Source: Tetrapyrgos nigripes
Taxonomy: Eukaryota > Basidiomycota > Agaricomycetes > Agaricales > Campanellaceae
Direction of reading: 5' to 3'
DNA: 64,000 bases
Assembly (NCBI GenBank): GCA_013368315.1
Contig: JAACJM010000276.1
Location: 42,005-106,004 of the forward strand
A program made the position numbers and the translations under genes. Positions 1 through 9,398 of this stretch are shown here, in pieces. Every line of letters begins with the position of its first letter. The first letter of the stretch is position 1. The notes beneath the pieces are model-generated. The model made no database searches and was not told the DNA's origin. It worked only from the letters and a program-made list of their open reading frames with translations.

Positions 1-2204
1 CTAGCCTCACTATACTCGCCCATGTCTTTGAAAAGAAAGCCAAATTGATAAAGACACCCTCCCATACTATAATGATCTGTAGACTGAAGCTGAGAGTAAG
101 ATCCCAATGCATCCGTGAAGGCTTGCTTTGCCAGCTCATATTGACCCATTTTTCTGTATATAACTCCTGATTCGTTCAAACAGTAACCCATCTCACGAAC
201 ATCATTTATAGCGGAAAAAATTGCATATGCTTCATGGATTAATGAAAGAGCCTCATCTAATTGATTCTGATCTTCCAGTGTCAGGCCCAGTGTTCTCAAA
301 CAATCTGCAGTACCTTTCTGATCTCCTATGCTCTGGCACACAACCCTGGCTTCAGACAATGTTTCTCTTGCCTCTTTATATTTGGATTGCAGCCTGTAAA
401 TTTCCCCGAGGTTCCACAGACAGTGTGCAGTACCCCCTTGGTTTCCTATGCTCTGGTACAGAACTTTGGCTTCTGACAATGTTTCTCTTGCCTCGCTATA
501 TTTGCCTTGCATGCTGTAAATGTTCCCCAGGCTATCCAAGCACTCTGCAGTACCAATCTGACTTCCTATGCTCTGGTACAGAACTCTGGCTTCTAAAAGT
601 GTTTCCGTTGCCTCACTATATTTGCTTTGCATCTTGTAAATGTCCACCTGGCTCAGCAAGCATTTTGCAGCACCACCCTGATTCCCCATGCTCTGAAACA
701 GATCTCTTGCTTCGGACAGTGCCGCTGTTGCCTCATTATATTTGGATTGCATCCGGTAGATGTCACCCAGACTCCATAAACAATCTGCAATCCCCTCCTC
801 GCTGCGTATCTGTTCGAAGCGAGATTTGGCTTCTGCCAGTATTGCTATTGCCTCGTTATATCGACTTTGCATTCTGTGAACGTTACCCATCTGCCACAGA
901 CAATTGGCTGCTTCATGTTCATTGTTAATGTTTTGAAACTTGACTCTAGCTTCTGTTAAAAACTTTGCAGCAGTACTGTACTGGCTAACAAAGTAATATT
1001 TATCTCCCAGAGTTTGAAGACAGAGTGCAGCCTTTTCTTGTCCCCCTTGACCTTGATATTGTGAAAATGTTTTAAAAAGATTCAAAGTATGTAACTCCAA
1101 ATATTCCCCTGGTTTCAAATAGCTTGATATCAATTCTGTGATTCTAACATAAAATATCTCAATCTGGTGAAGCAAGAAGTCCGAGATACTATATCTTGCT
1201 GCAATGTACTCTCTGACTGGCGCAAGCATCATGAGTGCTTCACTTTTCTCAAGCACAAGTGAGCAATCCAGCAATTGGAATACTTTGATTTCTGGCTCAG
1301 GAACATCAGGCAACATTTCACTCAATGTTTGGTTCCAGTTAGGTACACCATTGGGTAGATATGACAATGCTCCTAAGAGATCCTTTGCTGCTGGATCAAG
1401 TAGTCTGACAGATAATTCTATGGAAAACTCTACATTTGTCAGTTTTCCAGGCTGTGCTCCAGACTCTGAGAGTATTTTAGTCTTTAACTCATTCCATCTC
1501 CTGAGCAAATTCTCCAGACTAATTTTTTTTGCAAGCTGGGCTATGAGTCGGATTGCCAGAGGGACACAGTCCAACTGTTCATTCAGATGATCAATTTTCC
1601 CAGAATTATCCTCTGTTTTGATCTTTCTGGAGACCTGATAGAATGCTTCTCTGGCAGCTTCCCTGGATAACGTTGGTATCTGAGATTCTCCAAGTATCTG
1701 CCATTCAATGTCTCCTGGCCCTTCCATCCCTCTCATGGTGACAATGAGAGTAACACAGCTGAAATCAGCAATCTTTTCAATAAAATGCTTGACATCTGTT
1801 CTTGCATCCTTGTAATTCCAAGGTGTTTCAAAATTATCAAGGATAAAAAGAAGAGGGTTATGATTGATTTGCAGATAATCATATAAGATGTCATGCTGGC
1901 CTTTGCCTTCCTGCACCTTTAGCCCTAATACTTGAATCAAGCCTTGGATGAGACCATTCTGATCCTCCAGAATGTCGCAAGGCAAGAAATGGAACCTCGG
2001 AAACTTGGCCTGAACTTCTGGCTGATTGCTGATGACAAGTGCGAGGGATGTTTTTCCAATTCCTCCAGGTCCAAGAATTGCCAAGTGGTGTTGGCCTCTT
2101 CTGCAGAGAATTTCAACTCCTTCGTTGACAAGATCATCCCTTCCCGTGAAAATCTTGGGTGGCGGAGGTGTTGCAAAGTGGATATCACTGTTAGAAAGTC
2201 TCAT
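1..2204 (-). CDS. STAND/NB-ARC NTPase with TPR array (receptor-like), 3' end outside window
   Basis: One reading frame is open on the minus strand from an ATG at 2204 to the window edge (about 734 codons). Near residues 45-53 is a P-loop, GPGGIGKTS, preceded by a proline-rich linker and GRDDL, as expected for fungal STAND proteins. A Walker B-like LLFILDNFETPW follows near residues 116-127, then a winged-helix-like region. From about residue 390 the protein is a run of roughly 40-residue TPR units of the type CLxxLGxIYxMQxKYxEA. Proteins of this build act in fungi as cytosolic sensors for non-self recognition: ligand binding by the repeats drives NTP-dependent oligomerisation. The DNA of the central TPR units repeats at exactly 120 bp (about 296, 416, 536, 656, 776, 896), suggesting recent internal amplification. 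An additional exon may lie upstream (2462-2531). Family assignment is confident; the ligand and the output are unknown. Confidence 0.88.
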   Translation of the reverse strand, partial: MRLSNSDIHFATPPPPKIFTGRDDLVNEGVEILCRRGQHHLAILGPGGIGKTSLALVISNQPEVQAKFPRFHFLPCDILEDQNGLIQGLIQVLGLKVQEGKGQHDILYDYLQINHNPLLFILDNFETPWNYKDARTDVKHFIEKIADFSCVTLIVTMRGMEGPGDIEWQILGESQIPTLSREAAREAFYQVSRKIKTEDNSGKIDHLNEQLDCVPLAIRLIAQLAKKISLENLLRRWNELKTKILSESGAQPGKLTNVEFSIELSVRLLDPAAKDLLGALSYLPNGVPNWNQTLSEMLPDVPEPEIKVFQLLDCSLVLEKSEALMMLAPVREYIAARYSISDFLLHQIEIFYVRITELISSYLKPGEYLELHTLNLFKTFSQYQGQGGQEKAALCLQTLGDKYYFVSQYSTAAKFLTEARVKFQNINNEHEAANCLWQMGNVHRMQSRYNEAIAILAEAKSRFEQIRSEEGIADCLWSLGDIYRMQSKYNEATAALSEARDLFQSMGNQGGAAKCLLSQVDIYKMQSKYSEATETLLEARVLYQSIGSQIGTAECLDSLGNIYSMQGKYSEARETLSEAKVLYQSIGNQGGTAHCLWNLGEIYRLQSKYKEARETLSEARVVCQSIGDQKGTADCLRTLGLTLEDQNQLDEALSLIHEAYAIFSAINDVREMGYCLNESGVIYRKMGQYELAKQAFTDALGSYSQLQSTDHYSMGGCLYQFGFLFKDMGEYSEA

Positions 2205-2461
2205 TAACAGTATCTTTACTAAGGAGATACAAATAGCTTACTCATATGTGATTTTCTGTGTTGATGGATAGATTATCAGCTTTAAAGGGACAAATCAGAT
2301 TCCGAATTTGAAAGGCGCACCTTCTTCGAAGTGGTTGGAGACTCAGATGCACCTACTATAGATCCAGTTCAGCTTCAATCTCTATGGCAGGTTGAAATGT
2401 TTACCTATGGCATAGGAAATATTAGTCAATCAATTTATGCCCACCAAACATTCCATCTTAC

Positions 2462-2531
2462 CTTGTTGTCCAAAATAGTTTTGTGTGTTATACTGGGCTC
2501 CTCCCACAACATTGATTTGACTGTTGTCCAT
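2462..2531 (-). CDS. candidate 5' mini-exon of the STAND/TPR gene
   Basis: A minus-strand ATG at 2531 opens 23 codons ending in a good GTAAG donor at 2461. The peptide is rich in Gly, Asn and Gln, with the core INVVGGAQYNTQNYFG. It resembles, from memory, short motifs before the NTPase domain of many Agaricomycete STAND proteins. An acceptor at 2219-2220 would join it in frame to the ATG at 2204, leaving a 243-nt intron, unusually long for this window. A further exon in between, or simple use of the ATG at 2204, cannot be excluded. Confidence 0.45.
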
Positions 2532-2759
2532 GGAAAAATCCTTTGCCTGCCCAAGTATGCTACAAGTTCAAATTTCAAGTGAATGAATCACTGAGATTGT
2601 GAGTCTGAGATTGAAGGTACAAACCTGACATCAGCCTGTCTTGGTCTTGAGATAGTGATCTTATTCCTGCCATAAATCTTCAATTCATTACACTTTCATG
2701 AAATAAACGGGAAAAAATCATACACAGGATTACCATTATCTGTGGAATCTACTCAGATC

Positions 2760-3218
2760 TTAGTAATATTCATAATTAAAATTCCAAAAATCACCTTGCT
2801 TGATCAAAGGCTGCTCTGTTGGGATTTCTTGCCTGATAGCGACCTTCACATTTCGAGCCAGACTGAGTAGCTTTTCTGACGCAATACTATTTCCATGATA
2901 AGATTTCCCTGTAATAATGGGAATCTTGCTACCTGGATACTGATAAACTGATGCAGGCTGATAGACTTGAGTACTCTCAGGTTGCGTGCTCTTTGATTTC
3001 AGAGTCCCTTTGAAACCTTTTTGAGGTTGAGGAATCTTAGAAGCTGGATGACCTCTTTGCTTCGGCAGGCCAGCAAATGTTCTTTTTGGCTGAATAACTC
3101 GATTTTCTGTCCCACTGTATCTTTCCGAACCTGCAGGTATCTTTTTGGCTCCTCCTTGAGCCTCGCTAGCCTTGCTATGTGAAGGTCCACCTCCAATCTT
3201 CCCACTGCGCCAAGACAT
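2760..3218 (-). CDS. small basic Pro/Lys/Gly-rich protein, function unknown
   Basis: This is a 152-residue frame starting at the ATG at 3218. The frame is open further upstream, but that stretch reads as an intron end, so the internal ATG was chosen. The protein is rich in Lys, Gly, Pro and Ser, with recurring KIP motifs (KIPAG, KIPQP, SKIPI) and no membrane segment or signal peptide. The C-terminus is aromatic (FWNFNYEYY). It lies about 230 bp upstream of the candidate first exon of the STAND gene, on the same strand. The two could be one transcript or neighbours. I do not recognise the family. Confidence 0.45.
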   Translation of the reverse strand: MSWRSGKIGGGPSHSKASEAQGGAKKIPAGSERYSGTENRVIQPKRTFAGLPKQRGHPASKIPQPQKGFKGTLKSKSTQPESTQVYQPASVYQYPGSKIPIITGKSYHGNSIASEKLLSLARNVKVAIRQEIPTEQPLIKQGDFWNFNYEYY

Positions 3219-3239
3219 TGGTATAGAAATTTCACCGAC

Positions 3240-3307
3240 CTGTGAATCATTAGCAAAATTAAAATAACCATAAGACACGTAAATAGTCGATGTTCGAGAC
3301 GACTTAC
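3240..3307 (-). other. probable 5' UTR intron of the 2760-3218 gene
   Basis: On the minus strand, a GTAAGT donor at 3307 is followed 68 nt later by a branch-like GCTAAT and the acceptor TTCACAG at 3240. No upstream reading frame joins the downstream one cleanly, so the intron most likely lies in the leader. Confidence 0.4.
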
Positions 3308-3349
3308 TGTGACCGAGTTCCTTTAATTCACTGAAAGATATCGTGGGCC

Positions 3350-3950
3350 TACTCTGATGTGTCTGCGCAGGATGAAAACTTTTGCGTCATGTCATTACTA
3401 ATTATAGCAGGACCACTTTACTTACCTGGTGAAAGTGGAAGAACAAGACCTCAGACCAAAGGAAAGTGTCCTGTTCACGTGATGCCGCTTTGATTGGTTT
3501 GCACGAGATGAAAACTTATGCCTCGTGTCACTGTTAGTGGTACACTTCTGCGAAATAATAAGGTTTGATACGTACCTGGTGAAAGCGCGAGAAGACCGGA
3601 GGAAAATGTCCCGTTCACGTGAAGCCGCTTTGATTAGTTTGCCCGAGATGAAAACTTTTGCCTCACCGTTAGTGGCACACTTCTGTGAAATGATAAGTTT
3701 TGATACCTACCTGGTGAAAGCGCAAGAAGACAGAAAAGTGTCCAGTTCACGCGAGGTCGCTTTGATTGGCTGCGCAAGATGAAGATTTTGACCTCGTGTC
3801 ACGAAATGATAAGGTTTGATACCTACCTGTAAGAAAGCGCAAAAAGACCGAAAGAAAGTGTCGAGTTCACGTGAGCCTGCTTTGATTTGTCTGCGCGAGA
3901 CGATATCTTTTGGCTCGTGTCATGGTTTTTACTGGAGGATAGAGGCGCAG
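3350..3950. repeat. imperfect tandem repeat, unit about 130-140 bp, 4-5 copies
   Basis: Units share blocks such as ATGAAAACTTTTGCCTCGTG, TTTGATACCTACCTGGTGAA and GTTCACGTGAxxCCGCTTTGAT. Clear unit starts are near 3481, 3620 and 3752, with weaker units on either side. Reading frames inside it are by-products of the repeat. Each unit contains a CACGTG-like or AACGTGAA-like core. Confidence 0.8.
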
Positions 3951-3980
3951 ACTTTGACTTCAGGGAATGACTCTGAATGA

Positions 3981-4400
3981 GCAGTTTAAAGAACCCAACT
4001 GAAAACTCCAGGGAAAACGTCTAGGGCTCCAAGCAGATTGAATGATCTGGCTGTTACCTGCAGATGGAGGCTTGGATTCAGATTGGTGTAGACAAAGCAG
4101 GTCGGTACATTACATCCGATCTGAGCGGTTTAAAGGACCCAACTAAAAACTCCAGGGGAAACGTCTAGGGCTCCAAGGAGATCAAATGATCTGGCTGTCA
4201 CCTACAGATGGAGGCTTGGATTTAGATTGGTGTAGACAAAGCAGCTCGGTACATTGCATTCGATCTAAGCAGTTTAAAGGACCCAACTGAAAACTCCAGG
4301 GGAAACGTCTAGGGCTCCAAGCAGATCGAATAATCTGGCCGTCACCTACAGATGGAGGCTTGGATTCAGATTGACAGAAATCGGCTTATGAGCGAAAGAG
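3981..4400. repeat. tandem repeat, unit 144 bp, about 3 copies
   Basis: Copies start at 3981, 4125 and 4269 (period exactly 144 bp) and share CAACTGAAAACTCCAGGG, AACGTCTAGGGCTCCAAG and GATGGAGGCTTGGATTCAGA. The third copy breaks off near 4373. It directly follows a different array (3350-3950) and has no coding signal. Confidence 0.85.
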
Positions 4401-4926
4401 AAAAGCAAAAAAAAAACCGCTGTAAAAAATATAAAAGGCAATATTGTGGGTATTCTCTCAAATCCTTTGTACAGACAGCTAATGATAAAAGACCTGCGAA
4501 GCGCAAAAATTCCAACACGCCTAAATATCAGGAATACTTACTAGAAGCAGACTCTTACATTGCATCAGCGAAAAGGAGCACTCTCGCTATTGGAGATAGT
4601 GCATAGATATGTCCTCTCTGCAAATCTTTTTTTCGTTATTCCTAACGTTTCATCTGTCTCGGCTCATACAGGCTTTGTGGCCGCGCACTGGATGTTTCAT
4701 GACCACTTTGAACACGATTGCAAGCTAACTTCGTCTACCAAAGGCAGGGGAAAAGAATGTTTGACCTCGTATTGGGTATTGGTAGCAGAGGCAAACGAGT
4801 AAGGATACAGTCTATGGAGCTACTGTATTTATACTCTATACATGGCTAAAATATCGCAAATAAATTCCTTATGACACCCCCCCCCCCCCCTCATACGTCG
4901 AGGGGCCATATTCAGCTTGCTACGGC
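4401..4926. other. stretch without a recognisable gene
   Basis: An 84-codon plus-strand frame (4352-4606) begins in the last 144-bp repeat and is Lys/Arg-rich without recognisable features. A poly-C run of about 14 bases lies near 4877-4890. I see no promoter or RNA gene. Confidence 0.5.
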
Positions 4927-5192
4927 ACACTATTTCCATTTCTGTTCCTATTTCCGTCAACGCCAAAACCAACGCGAATACAAGCCCATTCCTGTACTCC
5001 GAGCACTCATACGCAATATCCAATTACCCATCATCCAACGCTCAACGGTATCAGCCACTAGCTTCACACATACAACCATGGGATAAGGACAGAACGAGAA
5101 AAAAGAAACAAAACATAAGTAGGAAGGAGAATAAGAAACAAGGGGGGAAAACGAAGTAAACAAAAAGAAAAGAAAGAAAAAAGAAGAACCGA
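4927..5192. repeat. dispersed repeat, copy 1 (partner 24783-25050)
   Basis: About 266 bp is nearly identical, in the same orientation, to 24783-25050; shared blocks include CCATTCCTGTACTCCGAGCA and ACATACAACCATGGGATAAG. In the second copy this segment lies directly 3' of a kinase DFG-like exon. Copy 1 is therefore probably a relocated or ancestral piece of the same kinase-derived duplication. Confidence 0.8.
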
Positions 5193-5398
5193 GAACTATT
5201 GTTAGAAGGTAGTAATTCAGGGAAAAATCTCAATCTATTCAGGGTAAATGTACGCTATATGTACTAGATTATAAATCAAATAGAGATAAGGAAAAGTGGA
5301 TGTTGGCAAGTATCTGGGAGTCTGAGGACGCACGTGTCATCACTCTCAACAACTATTCACCAGTCCCAGCCCAAGTTGAATCCTACCCAAATCCCAAC

Positions 5399-5630
5399 CT
5401 CCCAGCTCTTTCCCAGAAAGCCTCTACTTACCCTCTCGTCTCTTTCGTATCTGCTGTTTCAATTATCTTTGGTCTGTCTGCCCTAGAGTGGATAGATCAG
5501 CACCATTTTCAGCCACTAGATTACTTTCTTGAACTTACTTCAGTTTCGGGGAGTTTTCTTATTGGTTTATTTCCCCTCACAACAATAGGAAGATGGGAAC
5601 AATGAGAGGCTTTCTGGGAAAGAGCTGGGA
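5399..5630. mobile_element. fold-back element with perfect 27-bp inverted arms
   Basis: The 27 bases at 5399-5425 (CTCCCAGCTCTTTCCCAGAA...) are exactly the reverse complement of 5604-5630. Imperfect complementarity continues outward for about 30 bp. No transposase and no certain target duplication are visible. It is 232 bp between outer arm ends, consistent with a MITE-like or fold-back element. Confidence 0.6.
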
Positions 5631-6058
5631 GACTGGGACTTTGGACTGGATTGGCTTAGGCTAGGAAGAGTGAAGTTGGTAGTGTGGATGTAAGTACTAG
5701 GTATTTATGTACTACATGCCGAGTCAGTAGTAGTAAGAAAATGAGGGATTTTGAGTCTAAAACTTGTAAGAGAAAGACATATAAGAAGAAATGAGTATGA
5801 GATAGGGTGACGGAATTGGTATAAAACATGTACCAGGTGTGATACATGTATGAGTGTGGCGGGAGTCAAGAGAAATGAAAATATACTAGCAAATAATGAA
5901 TTTGTAAAACAAATGGAAAAGAGCTGAGAAGATGTACGGTCTGTATGAAGAAGAATAATGATAAAAGAAAAGATAGGGGCTACGACTTACGCGTCACTTG
6001 TTCCTGATAGGTCTACACGTCTAGAGGCTGGCTATGTGTGACGTGTCCTCATACAATA
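5631..6058. other. AT-rich spacer without a recognisable gene
   Basis: Only short frames without coding character. Nothing else recognised. Confidence 0.5.
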
Positions 6059-6290
6059 GACAGTTTGCGCTTTTCGGACACGACCGAGTGTATTTTGGGG
6101 TATACTCTGCTGCAGCGAATATTCTTCCATGGATATAGTGCTTGTGGGGGACTACAGAGCTCAGCGGGTCATTATATGCCCATGAGGGATCAGTCCCAAG
6201 TGCAAAACAAGCCTTATATGCACCGTCATTTTTGGTCAGTCCGAAAAGCACAACGCAGATTTCGTACGTGGCCGCGTAGCGCAAACTGTC
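6059..6290. mobile_element. Tc1/mariner-like MITE candidate (13-bp TIR, TA duplication)
   Basis: GACAGTTTGCGCT at 6059-6071 is repeated inverted at 6278-6290, and each arm is flanked by TA (6057-6058 and 6291-6292), as expected for Tc1/mariner insertion. A second inverted pair, CTTTTCGGAC/GTCCGAAAAG, lies at 6069-6078 and 6239-6248. There is no transposase. Length 232 bp. Confidence 0.5.
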
Positions 6291-6471
6291 TAATACCAGA
6301 AATGGTATTACAGTGCAGGAATGATAAATACACATTATTTTCTAACTGGAGAAGGGCCTCGTTCCGAGACACTGACCTTGCTTGAGCCAGTTTGCTGGGT
6401 TTCTTTCCCATTCACATGTGACTTCAAGACTTCTATTTTGTCCTTAGAAGGAGTAAGAAGAGGGCCTGATA

Positions 6472-7892
6472 TTAACGGAACAAAAGATATGCAACTAAAT
6501 ACAATGAGTTATGAAGTAATATAAGGAACGAAGAGATAACAACGAATGACAGAAAAGATTGGATTAGAGGACCATTACAGAAGGTGGATATGTTAGAGGA
6601 AGGGAATGACAATGTAAGATATAGATATTTCGAGGATGGATGTGAAGCTTGATTAACCCAATTAGAAGTCGTACTAGTGTTTTGTTTTTTAGTAGGCAAA
6701 GAAGGATGGTAACGGGAAGCTTTACATTTGCGGGGTGTCACGACGGTAGGTCGTGGCGGGCAGAGGACAAGAACATCTACAACATTGGCCCGACAAGCAT
6801 TGGTGGCCTTAGAACCTTCTACCCCTTTCTTAGCCGAGATCGGCCAATGAGATAGGGTAAACCTGACCTCTACGACAGCATTCTCAAGCCTGAGGTGGTA
6901 CCATGCCGGGTCAATGAGGGCAAAATGGATATCGTATGCAGGAAGAGGGCAAATTTTGTACCGAGGTGGGTCCTGTGCGAGAAGTTCGGTAATAGCAACA
7001 TCAACTTCATCATTGGATTTTGGCCAAGCTGCCAAGGTGGCATCTACGACAAGTGAGAAGAGGCATCAGTAGTAACTGAGAGAAAGACATACGGTCTTCA
7101 TCATCAGCTAGTGACGTTATCCCATCGACTTTCTATAAGCAATGAAGTGAGCACAATTTTTAGGTGAAGTGGATGAAAGTACATACTTCAAAAAGAGGGT
7201 GTTTGAACTGGAATGCATTTCCAACAAGCAAGAACCCACTGTTCTCCACATTAGGAGTACTGACCAGTGCCTGCAGTGCTTTCACGTTTGCTTTCACCTG
7301 TGGAAAGTCTTGGGCGAATATTGCCGCTTCAGGAGTTACTTCACTGTTGGGCGCCTCGCCTACAGCCATCAGTTCGACACTTGTGAATTTCTTGTTTCCA
7401 TTGTAGGGCAATGCCCCAGCCCAGCCATCATTGGCATTGAAGCTGAACCCGTCTGGACGCAAGAGACAAACCAAGGAAAAGATAGCTGGCATAGGTGCTA
7501 AGCAGGATACCGGTTGTTAGCAATTGCATGTATATCATGTTGGTGAAATAGACTGTACCTTCTTTACTCGCAACACCTTTAATCGCCTCGGTAGAGGTCC
7601 CTGAAGTGGGTTTGCTCATAGTACCTGCATATGTAGTTCACGAGAATAAGCAATAAGTGATCTGAAGCACAAAAACATGCTTACCTTGAGCCTTCTTCAT
7701 GATGACAAGATTCTCTTGTCCATTCTGGTGCCACTCAACAGCTGGCTGATCCTGCAGAGGTGTACCCAAATAAATAACCTCTTTGTCTGTGATCTGTTCC
7801 TCCCTAAATGACACTAGTTTGGCAGTCCTGGATGTTAGAGCTTCTGCAGGGGTGGCAGAAGGTTGTTGAGAAGGAGTGTAGATGGCTACCAT
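6472..7892 (-). CDS. multi-exon protein of unknown function
   Basis: Exons on the minus strand join in one frame. Exon 1 is 7892-7685 (69 codons plus 1 nt), exon 2 is 7624-7559, and a longer third exon of about 105 codons follows (around 7495-7180) with a GTATGT donor. A short exon near 7135 (KVDGITSLADDED) and a last exon from about 7048 to the stop at 6472 complete it. Introns are about 60 nt. The protein has no signal peptide. Its conserved-looking core is in the last exon (KICPLPAYDIHFALIDPAWY, then VVEVRFTLSHWPI), followed by a low-complexity C-terminus. I have the impression of similar Agaricomycete hypothetical proteins but cannot name a family. The start at 7892 is the most likely ATG; an in-frame ATG at 7982 is possible. 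The C-terminal tail after about 6700 may be read-through or retained intron. Confidence 0.6.
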
Positions 7893-8039
7893 TGGTAGAA
7901 GAGAAAGAAGAGGGAAAGGTAACCAACAGGAGCAGAAACCTTGGCATTTATAGGCTAGCATCTGTGCACAGACCAGTAGCAATCAGCCAGGGTGGCCACC
8001 AGGGCAGGGTAGCTCAAGGGTTGGGATGGAACAGAGTAT

Positions 8040-8359
8040 TGCGGTTGTGTTATTCTGCAAGTGCACCATGAGCAACAACAGTCACGAAGAGCTTATATCC
8101 CAACTCACTGTGAAAGAGCTTATTTCCATCATTCATGGTCACTTTCACCTTCCCATATCTGGTACCGCTTGTAACCAGAAAGACGAATTATTGCATCCAC
8201 TCTTCCCAAGTGTACTCGTGATCAGCTTATTGCCTACAGCTGTCCCCCCAATCCTAATAGTCCCAACTATGAAAATGAGTGTCGGGACATGGAGAAATGT
8301 GTTGCGCAGTCAAAACAGCTGCATAAATGTGAAGTTCGTCGGTGTTTGGTGGTGGATAT
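8040..8359 (+). pseudogene. Helitron Rep/helicase relic, left part (interrupted by LTR element)
   Basis: From about 8071 the plus strand reads MSNNSHEELISQL, then after a one-base shift near 8195 KCTRDQLIAYSCPPNPNS and KCEVRRCLVVD, typical of the region linking Rep and helicase domains of fungal Helitron proteins. The frame continues exactly at 16124 (VVD-MRTGTMRCKRK) once the inserted LTR element and one copy of the GATAT duplication are ignored. The HUH catalytic part is not found upstream, so the element is 5'-truncated or too decayed to see. Confidence 0.7.
8355..8359. repeat. target-site duplication GATAT, left copy
   Basis: GATAT lies immediately outside the left LTR and is repeated at 16124-16128 immediately outside the right LTR. 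Confidence 0.9.
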
Positions 8360-8843
8360 TGTCAAGAACGTTGTCACTTAGCAAACCACCCAAGTCACAC
8401 AATGAACAGGATAGATTCAACGAGTTATAGCGGGACGAGATAGAGATAGAGAGAATGAAAAGGAAGAGATGAGATCGAGTAGCTGACTATGCTCGACACT
8501 GCACTGTACTAAGAGCGGAGTGGAGACGAAGTGAACAGACTAAGGAACCTAGCTACAAGATCTAAGATATATATAGAAGAGAAATGAATATGTGGGAATG
8601 TCCATGGAGTTTAGGAACCGGAGGAGATAAGGATATGAGTCAAGTAAGAAAATATATACGTGAGAATGTCCATGGAGATAAGGGAAACGGAGAGGTGAGT
8701 CATAGATCTATAAGACGATGATGAGAAGTAATCAGTATTTATGGGTTTATGGAAGGTGATAGAATGATGAATAGAGGTGAATAGTAGAAGGGAATAGAGA
8801 GGTAAGTGAAGGAAAATGAAGGAGACGGAGGCGATTCATGACA
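8360..8843 (-). repeat. 3' LTR of the chromovirus
   Basis: 484 bp, identical to 15640-16123 except at position 8557. The internal side is bordered by a polypurine tract at 8844-8860. Confidence 0.96.
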
Positions 8844-8860
8844 CTACCCCCCTTTTTAGG
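8844..8860 (-). other. polypurine tract of the chromovirus
   Basis: Read on the minus strand this is CCTAAAAAGGGGGGTAG, directly upstream of the 3' LTR, the expected place for plus-strand priming. Confidence 0.8.
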
Positions 8861-9398
8861 TCGAGCTTTCGCCGGAGCTCGGAAGCCAACTGGTCCACTG
8901 CTTCGTCCACTGTTTCCTGATTTCTTTGTCCAAACCATGCTCGGTCGGCCAAGTACCTGGTATGTCATAGGGAAAGTTCCCCCATCCTGTTAGGGCTGAC
9001 TCCCGTCTGTTCCATCCCCCTACCCATTCTCCCCACCCATCATGATTGCTGACGTTTGCTGTGCCCCACCCGGCGTCGTTGTTGTTGTTTAACTCTATGA
9101 ACCCTCCCCACGCGCTTGCATCCCCCCATCCTAGATTGTTTCGTTCGTTGAGTCGCAGGCTGGCTTTGTAGGTGATGCATCTCGAGCGGTGTCCTTCCCC
9201 CATCCTGCATCGTTTCGTTGAGTCCTGTCCTGGCCAAATGCATTGGTTGCATCCGCTATGCCTTCCTGCATGTCCTTCGTCCAGCCTACAGCGCCGACCT
9301 GAGTGTTGACCATATCTGCAGCGTCCGGTGTTGTCCGTCAATGGATCGATCGTCGTCGTAGTGGAAGTGGTGACTGTGATCGCGATGGGTGTAGACAT
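8856..9398 (-). CDS. 3' accessory ORF of the chromovirus with paired Cys/His module
   Basis: A 180-residue ORF lies between pol and the 3' LTR, where most chromoviruses have none. It starts with a Thr-rich tail (TVTTSTTTT). Residues about 26-77 form two Cys/His modules: C-x9-C-x5-H-x3-H (CRYGxxSxRRC...GHxGxxH) and C-x10-C-x5-H-x3-C (CIW...KRC...GHRSRC), followed by TY. The rest is Trp/Gly/Asn-rich with repeated GWG motifs (LGWGD, AGWGT, DGWGE, TGWGN) and a basic, Trp-containing C-terminus. The spacing suggests zinc binding and possibly nucleic-acid binding. The same module lies in Gag of the copia element at 33655-33807. Function is unknown; a nucleocapsid-like, chaperone or regulatory role are possibilities only. 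Confidence 0.8.
   Translation of the reverse strand: MSTPIAITVTTSTTTTIDPLTDNTGRCRYGQHSGRRCRLDEGHAGRHSGCNQCIWPGQDSTKRCRMGEGHRSRCITYKASLRLNERNNLGWGDASAWGGFIELNNNNDAGWGTANVSNHDGWGEWVGGWNRRESALTGWGNFPYDIPGTWPTEHGLDKEIRKQWTKQWTSWLPSSGESST

Noticed and set aside
221..928. 235-codon plus-strand frame with repeated Cys/Leu-rich blocks
   Set aside because: It is the antisense shadow of the 120-bp-period TPR repeats, which are open and recognisable on the minus strand.
3350..4400. Possible CRISPR-like or regulatory repeat array
   Set aside because: Units are 130-144 bp and contiguous without unique spacers, in a eukaryotic genome; they are ordinary tandem repeats.
5300..5605. 101-codon plus-strand frame with a hydrophobic segment
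   Set aside because: It lies within the fold-back element and has no homologue-like features; low support.
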